In this document: positions 5,621 through 10,760 of the stretch, piece by piece
How the letters are laid out: every line of letters begins with the position of its first letter
Numbering within the stretch: position 1 is the first letter of the stretch
Origin: Clostridiaceae bacterium
Lineage (GTDB): Bacteria; Bacillota; Clostridia; Oscillospirales; Acutalibacteraceae
Reading direction: 5' to 3'
NCBI GenBank assembly: GCA_904501895.1
Contig: CAJGCX010000058.1
Location: 1-10,760, forward strand
DNA length: 10,760 nucleotides
Translations under genes and position numbers: made by a program
The notes under the pieces: model-generated
The model's input: the letters and a program-made list of their open reading frames with translations, nothing else
Told to the model about the DNA's origin: nothing
Database searches by the model: none

Positions 5621-7894
5621 ATGAAGAAAAATTTCATCTGGCTTTTTGGTGAAAATCTTGGAAGCACATCAAACAACAACTCTTTCTATTTTTGGAAGAA
5701 GTCTGTATCTAAAAAGGATGATATTGATAAATACTTTGTTATGAGTAAAAACCAGAACAATTTAAGTGTTTACAACACTCTTTCACCTGATGAGAAGAAA
5801 TTTATTGTATGGAAAAACAGCAAAAAGCATTTTGAAATATATTACAGCGCTGATTTATTCTTTGTATCATTAAGCTACAAGGATATTCTACCTGATAAAA
5901 TCTTTGGTAAAAATCTTAATTTCCTCATTACAAAGCCTTTGATTTATCTTCAGCACGGAACACTCGGTATTAAAGCAATCGGCTATCAGGGTGACGCTTA
6001 CAACAACAATATGTTCCGATTTATCTACTATAACAAGAACATTAAAGACACCTTCAAGGAAAAGAACAATTTCAGAGATTATCAGCTTTACTACGGTATA
6101 TATCCACCAAGATATATGGAGCTTGTGAAACGACACAAGAAATATTCTGAAACAAAAGCTGAGGGTAAAAATATTCTCTGGTTCCCTACCTGGCGTGAAT
6201 ATTTCGGCAAAAATTATAAAACTGAAATACTCTTATTACAGATGAAAAAAATCCTCGGTAATCAGGCGCTTGAAGATTACCTTGAAAATACATCATCAAC
6301 ATTTACTGTTTGTCTTCATCAGTTTTTTGACGAGGATAAAATAGCATATCTTAAGGAGGATGTTGATACTGACAGAATAAAGTTTGTACACGCAAAGAAT
6401 ACAGACGTACTTGACGAGCTTGCACGAAACGACGTGCTTATTACCGACTATTCTTCAGTTGGCTTTGACTTTACAACACTTAACAAGCCTGTTATCCTTT
6501 ATCAGCCTGATTTGGATGCATATCTTAAGGGCAGAGGACTTTATTGCACAATTGAAGAATTAAAGGAAGTGTCAATTTCAAAATCAAAGCAGTTGATTGA
6601 CACTATCGTTAATGAAACATACACAATCAATCCTTTCTTCCGTTCAAGATTGCCTGAAGAAATTGATTATGACTATATAATTGAAGGTCAACACATTGAC
6701 CGTATGTATAATGAATTTGCAGAAATTCAGAGAAACAAAATCACCTTCTTAGGCTATAATTTCTACGGAATTGGTGGTACTGTTTTTGCTACACGTTCAC
6801 TTGCTGAAGCATTGCTTGAAAAGAATTATATGGTTCAGTTGGTTTGCTTAAAGGGCTTTAAGAAATACAACAAAATGCCTTATGGCTTACAGCTTACTCC
6901 ACTTTATGTTGACGGAAGAAGAACAAAAACAGAATTACTCAAGCGCTTAATTCCGAAAATGGATTGCTTCTACGGTAATCTTAATTACGATTGTTCAAAG
7001 CCTAATTTGTGGCCTTATGCAAACTATGCACTTGAAAATCTTCTTAAAAACTTAAAGTCCAAGACACTTGTATCAACAAGAGAGTCTTTACACCTTTATA
7101 TGACAGAGGATTTATCAGAGCATATTGAAAACAAGATTTATTTCTTCCATTGTGCTTCAAGTGTTGTGTGTGACCTTTATCCGGAAGCATTCAGAAGAAT
7201 ATCAAAGGAAAAGCTTCCTAAGGTAATATTCGTTACTGACGAAAGCAAAAAAGCATACAAGGCTGATTTGGATTATGACAATTATGAAAAGAGCCTTGTA
7301 CTTGGTAACGCTCTTGAAATGAGCAGAAGCGTTGAGCGTGAGGAAATCACTGTTGCTACTGATGAAGAAAAGGTTGGCTTTAATGGTATGTACCTTGTAA
7401 GAATCAGTCCTGACAGAAAGCCTGACCTTGATAATCTTTTAGGCTTTGCTCATTATCTTAAGGAGCACAACGAGGAAAACATCACTATCAGCGTTTACGG
7501 TAATGGTGGTTATCTCAAGGAATTCCTCGAACAGATTTACGATAATGAATTAGAAGATTATATCGAATACTGCGGTGAAACAAGCAATCCGAAGGTTGAG
7601 ATGAAAAAATATGATGCTGTAGTTGACTTTACTCTCAATCACTCATTCGGTATGCCATATATTGAAGCAGTTTTAAACGGTAAAATGCTCTACTGTGCTG
7701 ACAATATTGCATCTCGTGAAGTGCTTAACGGTATTGACGGATGTATCTATTCTTCTTATGAGGATTTGGTTAATAAAATCCGTAAATTTCCTGAAATTAC
7801 AGAAGACCAGCTTAAATCCAATTACGACAAAATCTGTGAAACATATTCAAGACGTGTTCTCGCAGATAAATTCATTGACTTTATGAATAATTAG
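5621..7894 (+). CDS. Bifunctional fusion: CDP-glycerol glycerophosphotransferase (TagB/TagF-like) plus GT-B glycosyltransferase
   Basis: A 757-residue protein with two likely catalytic halves. Residues 1-370 resemble the Glyphos_transf (CDP-glycerol glycerophosphotransferase) domain of TagB/TagF. Motifs are QHGTLGIKA (111-119) with catalytic-type H112, FPTWRE (188-193), a second histidine in CLHQF (H233) and the CDP-glycerol-binding TDYSS (275-279). Residues 373-757 resemble a family 4-type GT-B glycosyltransferase. The N-terminal glycine loop is GIGGTVFATRSLAEAL (383-398), the Rossmann re-entry VRISPDRKPDLDNLLGFA (593-610) and the donor loop HSFGMPYIEAVLNGK (674-688). There is no signal peptide or transmembrane helix, so it presumably works at the inner membrane face on a lipid-linked acceptor. 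One enzyme could alternate glycerol-phosphate and sugar additions; this is inference. GGGTGAT at 5611-5617 is the ribosome binding site. CDP-glycerol synthesis genes are not in the window. Confidence 0.88.
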   Translation: MKKNFIWLFGENLGSTSNNNSFYFWKKSVSKKDDIDKYFVMSKNQNNLSVYNTLSPDEKKFIVWKNSKKHFEIYYSADLFFVSLSYKDILPDKIFGKNLNFLITKPLIYLQHGTLGIKAIGYQGDAYNNNMFRFIYYNKNIKDTFKEKNNFRDYQLYYGIYPPRYMELVKRHKKYSETKAEGKNILWFPTWREYFGKNYKTEILLLQMKKILGNQALEDYLENTSSTFTVCLHQFFDEDKIAYLKEDVDTDRIKFVHAKNTDVLDELARNDVLITDYSSVGFDFTTLNKPVILYQPDLDAYLKGRGLYCTIEELKEVSISKSKQLIDTIVNETYTINPFFRSRLPEEIDYDYIIEGQHIDRMYNEFAEIQRNKITFLGYNFYGIGGTVFATRSLAEALLEKNYMVQLVCLKGFKKYNKMPYGLQLTPLYVDGRRTKTELLKRLIPKMDCFYGNLNYDCSKPNLWPYANYALENLLKNLKSKTLVSTRESLHLYMTEDLSEHIENKIYFFHCASSVVCDLYPEAFRRISKEKLPKVIFVTDESKKAYKADLDYDNYEKSLVLGNALEMSRSVEREEITVATDEEKVGFNGMYLVRISPDRKPDLDNLLGFAHYLKEHNEENITISVYGNGGYLKEFLEQIYDNELEDYIEYCGETSNPKVEMKKYDAVVDFTLNHSFGMPYIEAVLNGKMLYCADNIASREVLNGIDGCIYSSYEDLVNKIRKFPEITEDQLKSNYDKICETYSRRVLADKFIDFMNN

Positions 7895-7905
7895 GGTGAT
7901 TAAAA

Positions 7906-8349
7906 ATGATTTTTGACACACTTGAAAATATAAAGAATTATGAGGGCTTGGGCAGAGTTTATACTGCACTTGAATTCCTTAGTAAAACTGATTTTACAAA
8001 AATGGAATTAGGCAGATATGAGCTTCAGGGTGACGATATTTTCTATATGGTTCAGCGTTATGAAACTGACCCTGACAAAACTATTGCAGAAGCTCACAAA
8101 AAATATATTGACATTCAGTTTATGGTTGATGGTGAGGAAATTATCGGTGTTGCACCTATCTCCTGTGAAAAAAATGAAACTGAAGCAAAGCCTGAAAATG
8201 ATGTGTGGTTTTATGAGTGTAAAACAGAACCACTTACTCTTATTAAAAACAGCTTTATGGTGCTTTATCCAAATGATTTGCATTGCCCGGGTGTTGCAGT
8301 CAATGGTGCGAAGGCTTGTCATAAAGTCGTTGTAAAGGTTAAGGTATAA
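7906..8349 (+). CDS. YhcH/YjgK/YiaL family protein (DUF386, cupin-like sugar-processing protein)
   Basis: A 147-residue soluble protein of the YhcH/YjgK/YiaL family. These are small beta-barrel proteins usually encoded beside sugar catabolic genes; the E. coli member YhcH/NanQ is reported to act on the anomers of sialic acid, and EbgC is a beta-galactosidase subunit. The diagnostic pattern is present: E62 and H64 in AEAHKKYIDIQFMVDGEE (61-78), then DLHCPG (124-129), and a late ACHKVVVKV (137-145). H64 and H126 are candidate metal ligands, as family members bind a metal in the barrel. TTAGGGTGAT at 7891-7900 gives the ribosome binding site and overlaps the stop codon of the fusion gene upstream. 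Serine dehydratase starts 2 nt after its stop, so translation is likely coupled. Substrate unknown: no sialic acid or galactosidase genes are seen here, though a GH43-like gene and a hexosamine-kinase-like gene are nearby. Confidence 0.88.
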   Translation: MIFDTLENIKNYEGLGRVYTALEFLSKTDFTKMELGRYELQGDDIFYMVQRYETDPDKTIAEAHKKYIDIQFMVDGEEIIGVAPISCEKNETEAKPENDVWFYECKTEPLTLIKNSFMVLYPNDLHCPGVAVNGAKACHKVVVKVKV

Positions 8350-8351
8350 TT

Positions 8352-9560
8352 ATGACAAAAGGTATGGAATCATTAAATCAACTTTACAGAATCGGCTGTG
8401 GTCCTTCAAGCTCACATACTATGGGACCTGAAAAGGCTTGCGTTCTTTTTAAAGCAAAGAATAGTGATGCTGATGAATTCAAGGCTATTCTTTATGGCTC
8501 ACTTGCAAAGACAGGTAAGGGTCACTGTACTGATGCAGTTATTGAAAGCACCTTATCACCTATCCCTTGCAAAGTGGAATTTGACTATGATAGCACAGAT
8601 ATTGAGCATCCTAATACAATGGATTTGTTTGCGTATAAAAATGGTGAACAGATTGATTTTATCCGTGTTTTCAGCATTGGTGGTGGCAGAATTGAATTTA
8701 ACGGAAGCACTTCTGCTAACGAACCTATCCTCTATAAATTAAGCACATTTTCCGAAATCAAGGCTTATTGCAAGGAGAAAAAATATCGTCTTTGGCAATA
8801 TGTTGATGAGGTTGAGGGTGACTATATCTGGATTTACCTTGCTGAGGTATGGAGAACAATGAAAAATGCCATTGAAAACGGCATTGAGGATGAGGGTATT
8901 CTTCCCGGTGGACTTGAGGTACAGAAAAAGGCTAAATACCTTTACAATATGGAGCATATCGGTGAAAGTGCTGAAACAAGAGAAAACAGAGAGGTTTGCT
9001 CTTATGCTTTCGCAGTAAGTGAGCAGAATGCTTCAGGTCACAGAATTGTTACTGCACCTACTTGTGGTGCTGCAGGTGTACTCCCTGCTGTGCTTTACTA
9101 TATGCAATTAAAACACGGATACTCAGACCGTGAAATTTTACAAGCCCTTGCAACAGGTGGTCTTATCGGTAATCTTGTTAAGACAAATGCATCAATTTCA
9201 GGTGCAGAATGTGGCTGTCAGGCTGAAATCGGTACTGCATGTGCTATGGCTGCAGCAGCACTTGGTGAGCTTTTTGGTCTTAAAAGAGGTAAAATCGAAT
9301 ATGCTGCTGAAATTGCTATTGAGCATCATTTAGGTCTTACATGCGATCCTATCTGCGGACTTGTGCAGATTCCTTGCATTGAGAGAAATGCAGTTGCTGC
9401 AATGAGAGCTATCAATGCAGTTAATCTTGCAAGCTTCCTTAGTGAAACACGCAAAATCTCACTTGATAATGTTATTACAACAATGAAGAAAACAGGTATG
9501 GATATGCACACTGCATATCGTGAAACAAGTGAGGGCGGACTTGCAACTCTTAACATTTAG
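8352..9560 (+). CDS. sdaA: L-serine dehydratase, single-chain iron-sulfur type
   Basis: Cytoplasmic L-serine ammonia-lyase converting L-serine to pyruvate and ammonia with a [4Fe-4S] cluster rather than PLP. The 402-residue chain fuses the short beta domain, with GPSSSHTMGP (17-26), to the alpha catalytic domain with TAPTCGAAGVLPAVL (234-248). Candidate cluster cysteines are C289 (in ECGCQAEIG), C331 and C342 (in CDPICGLVQIPC). Their 42- and 11-residue spacing agrees with the cluster ligands known in the Legionella enzyme. The chain is about 50 residues shorter than E. coli SdaA and stops soon after ETSEGGLA (391-398), without the C-terminal cysteine described for the Legionella enzyme. The start is 2 nt after the upstream stop; TAAGGT at 8340-8345 lies inside the previous gene. 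Its link with surface-polymer genes is unexplained; serine catabolism for pyruvate is plausible in an anaerobe. Confidence 0.94.
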   Translation: MTKGMESLNQLYRIGCGPSSSHTMGPEKACVLFKAKNSDADEFKAILYGSLAKTGKGHCTDAVIESTLSPIPCKVEFDYDSTDIEHPNTMDLFAYKNGEQIDFIRVFSIGGGRIEFNGSTSANEPILYKLSTFSEIKAYCKEKKYRLWQYVDEVEGDYIWIYLAEVWRTMKNAIENGIEDEGILPGGLEVQKKAKYLYNMEHIGESAETRENREVCSYAFAVSEQNASGHRIVTAPTCGAAGVLPAVLYYMQLKHGYSDREILQALATGGLIGNLVKTNASISGAECGCQAEIGTACAMAAAALGELFGLKRGKIEYAAEIAIEHHLGLTCDPICGLVQIPCIERNAVAAMRAINAVNLASFLSETRKISLDNVITTMKKTGMDMHTAYRETSEGGLATLNI

Positions 9561-9569
9561 GAGAAAGCT

Positions 9570-10502
9570 ATGGCATATTTATTTGTACACTTTAAAGAAA
9601 AATATACACCTGAAGGTGAGCAGGTATATTTTGGTATTAGTCGTGACGGTCTTAACTGGGAAAAGGTTAATGACGGAAATCCTATATTGACTGCAAATCT
9701 TGGTGAAAAAGGGTGTCGTGACATTGAAATTGTAAGATACCGTGACGGAAGCTTTGTAATTCTCACAACAGACTTATGTATTGCAAATCGTTATGACGAA
9801 AATTTACAGCTTGATTGGTCAAACATCAATCGCACAGGTAGTAAGTGCCTTCGTATGTGGAAAACAAAAGACCTTGTGAATTTCAGTGAAGAAAAATTAG
9901 TTCACTTTGGTCGTGACGATTTTGGTTGTATGTGGGCACCCGAGGTTTTCTACGACGAAATTAATGACGAATATCTTATTCATTGGGGCTCAACTGTGGC
10001 TGAAGATGACTACAAACATATGTCCATTTATTGCTCAACAACAAAGGATTTCGAAACATTTTCAGAGCCAAAGCTTTTCTTTACAAAGGACAATGAAATA
10101 CTTGATACACATATAAGAAAAATTGATGGTGTGTATCATATGTTTTATAAAAACGCTCACAATCCGTCAATGAATATGCACGCTACTTCTGACAACCTAT
10201 ATGGTCCTTATACTCACGATAAGGGATTTGAGGAATATATGGAAAAGGAAGTTTATTGGCCGGGCTCTTATGAGGCAGGTACAAGCTTTACACTTCCTGA
10301 CGGCAGATGGTGCATCCTCTTCGACTTCTTCGGTTGTGAAAAAGAAAAAATGGGTTATGTACCATTTATTTCATCAAAGCCTGGAGATATGAATGTTACA
10401 CGCTGTCCTGATTTATTCAGCTTCCCTTATGGCTACAAGCACGGTGGTGTAATTGAAATCACAGACGAGGAATACGAAAAACTCAAAAATACAAAGTGGT
10501 AA
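9570..10502 (+). CDS. Glycoside hydrolase family 43-like protein, cytosolic
   Basis: A 310-residue protein with the five-bladed propeller pattern of GH43-type enzymes (arabinofuranosidase, xylosidase or galactosidase activities). Candidate active-site acids fall in the expected order: D51 in CRDIEIVR (putative base), the blade motif MWAPEVFYD (121-129), D179 in LDTHIRK (putative pKa modulator) and E235 in SYEAGTSF (putative acid). Repeated Trp/Tyr-rich strand motifs such as GISRDGLNW (22-30) and KTKDLVNF (98-105) are typical blade signatures. There is no signal peptide, so any activity would be on imported oligosaccharides. AGGAGA (9559-9564) is the ribosome binding site and overlaps the serine dehydratase stop. 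It is the last gene before a terminator. Substrate cannot be assigned; a non-catalytic sugar-binding propeller or a GH117/GH130-like enzyme is less likely. Confidence 0.78.
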   Translation: MAYLFVHFKEKYTPEGEQVYFGISRDGLNWEKVNDGNPILTANLGEKGCRDIEIVRYRDGSFVILTTDLCIANRYDENLQLDWSNINRTGSKCLRMWKTKDLVNFSEEKLVHFGRDDFGCMWAPEVFYDEINDEYLIHWGSTVAEDDYKHMSIYCSTTKDFETFSEPKLFFTKDNEILDTHIRKIDGVYHMFYKNAHNPSMNMHATSDNLYGPYTHDKGFEEYMEKEVYWPGSYEAGTSFTLPDGRWCILFDFFGCEKEKMGYVPFISSKPGDMNVTRCPDLFSFPYGYKHGGVIEITDEEYEKLKNTKW

Positions 10503-10509
10503 AATAAAA

Positions 10510-10544
10510 ATCCGGGGTTCAAAAAGAGTCCCGGATATGTTTTT
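10510..10544 (+). terminator. Rho-independent terminator of the operon
   Basis: ATCCGGG (10510-10516) pairs with CCCGGAT (10530-10536), a 7-bp GC-rich stem extendable by one G-U pair, followed by ATGTTTTT (10537-10544). It lies 8 nt after the stop codon of the GH43-like gene and ahead of a new promoter, so it closes the transcription unit. Confidence 0.85.
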
Positions 10545-10559
10545 GCAATTATTCCGCTA

Positions 10560-10588
10560 TTGTTTATAAATGCGTTTTATGGTATAAT
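10560..10588 (+). promoter_or_regulatory. Sigma-A promoter of the RluA-family gene
   Basis: TTGTTT (10560-10565) and TATAAT (10583-10588) are separated by 17 nt. The start is expected near 10595, about 27 nt before the ATG at 10622. The -10 is perfect and the -35 matches four of six positions. Confidence 0.75.
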
Positions 10589-10621
10589 ACAAGTGAAATT
10601 TATGAAAGGTGAAATCTTAAT

Positions 10622-10760
10622 ATGAACACAAAAAGACGAATAGATTTCACAATTGAAGAAAAGTATGACGGTAAGCGTGTTGTTGACTTTCTTAAAGGCA
10701 AGGCAAAGGCTTCAGCACGACTTATTACAAAGCTTAAGCACGACTACGACGGAATTATGC
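10622..10760 (+). CDS. RluA-family pseudouridine synthase, N-terminal 46 residues (continues past window)
   Basis: Only the first 46 codons are present. The visible residues fit the N-terminal S4-like RNA-binding domain that precedes the catalytic domain in RluA/RluD-type pseudouridine synthases. There is an opening strand RIDFTIEEKYDGKRVVDFLK (6-25), then a short helix and KASARLITKLKH (29-40), the S4 pattern with conserved S/R-L-I-x-x-L-K. The enzyme would isomerise uridines in rRNA or tRNA. AAAGGTGA (10605-10612) is the ribosome binding site and the gene has its own promoter, independent of the operon upstream. The catalytic aspartate region lies beyond the window, so another S4-domain protein is possible. 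Confidence 0.72.
   Translation, partial: MNTKRRIDFTIEEKYDGKRVVDFLKGKAKASARLITKLKHDYDGIM

Larger units (their letters stand above)
2992..10544 (+). other. Predicted seven-gene transcription unit: polymer synthesis/export plus serine and sugar catabolism
   Basis: One promoter (2992-3020) and one terminator (10510-10544) bracket seven same-strand genes. They encode an ABC permease, ABC ATPase, Stealth transferase, TagF-like/GT fusion, YhcH-type protein, L-serine dehydratase and GH43-like glycosidase. Intergenic gaps are 12, 4, 10, 11, 2 and 9 nt, with no room for internal terminators. The first four are functionally coherent; the last three are not obviously so. Internal promoters within coding sequence cannot be excluded. 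Confidence 0.65.

Overview
The window looks like chromosomal DNA of a low-G+C, Gram-positive, anaerobic gut Clostridium-type bacterium, probably an Oscillospiraceae/Ruminococcaceae relative. This rests on AT-rich intergenic DNA with textbook sigma-A promoters (17-nt spacers), AGGAGG-like ribosome binding sites, a single-chain iron-sulfur L-serine dehydratase and teichoic-acid-type polymer genes. It is an inference from style and gene content, not a taxonomic proof. There are 11 genes, two of them cut by the window edges. No tRNA, rRNA, CRISPR array, transposase or phage gene was seen.

Left part (1-2764): the 5' third of pyrH (UMP kinase, minus strand) diverges from a plus-strand sugar kinase related to N-acetylhexosamine 1-kinase. 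Each has its own recognisable promoter. The kinase promoter carries a 15-bp palindrome over its -10 box, and the pyrH leader contains a hairpin next to the ribosome binding site. The kinase converges on a minus-strand GT2 glycosyltransferase, with a hairpin terminator between them. The GT2 gene has a perfect-consensus promoter.

Middle (2765-3062): a 298-bp divergent intergenic region. Two outward-facing promoters flank a GC-rich element of about 94 bp. It has 14-bp inverted ends and two internal hairpins built on the same GGACAGA/TCTGTCC motif, so it looks like a small non-coding mobile or palindromic repeat.

Right part (3063-10502): seven tightly packed plus-strand genes (gaps of 2 to 12 nt) between one promoter and one terminator. 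The first four form a surface-polymer module: an ABC-2 permease (Wzm/TagG type), its ATPase (Wzt/TagH type, without a C-terminal sugar-binding domain), a Stealth-family sugar-phosphate transferase, and a 757-residue fusion of a CDP-glycerol glycerophosphotransferase domain with a GT-B glycosyltransferase domain. Together they suggest synthesis and export of a phosphate-linked glycopolymer resembling teichoic acid or capsule. The last three genes are metabolic: a YhcH/YjgK/YiaL protein, an L-serine dehydratase and a cytosolic GH43-like glycosidase. A terminator and a fresh promoter then lead into the 5' end of an RluA-family pseudouridine synthase gene, cut by the window end.

The most interesting content is the polymer module (Stealth plus TagF-like/GT fusion plus short ABC exporter), its co-transcription with serine and sugar catabolism genes, and the palindromic intergenic element.
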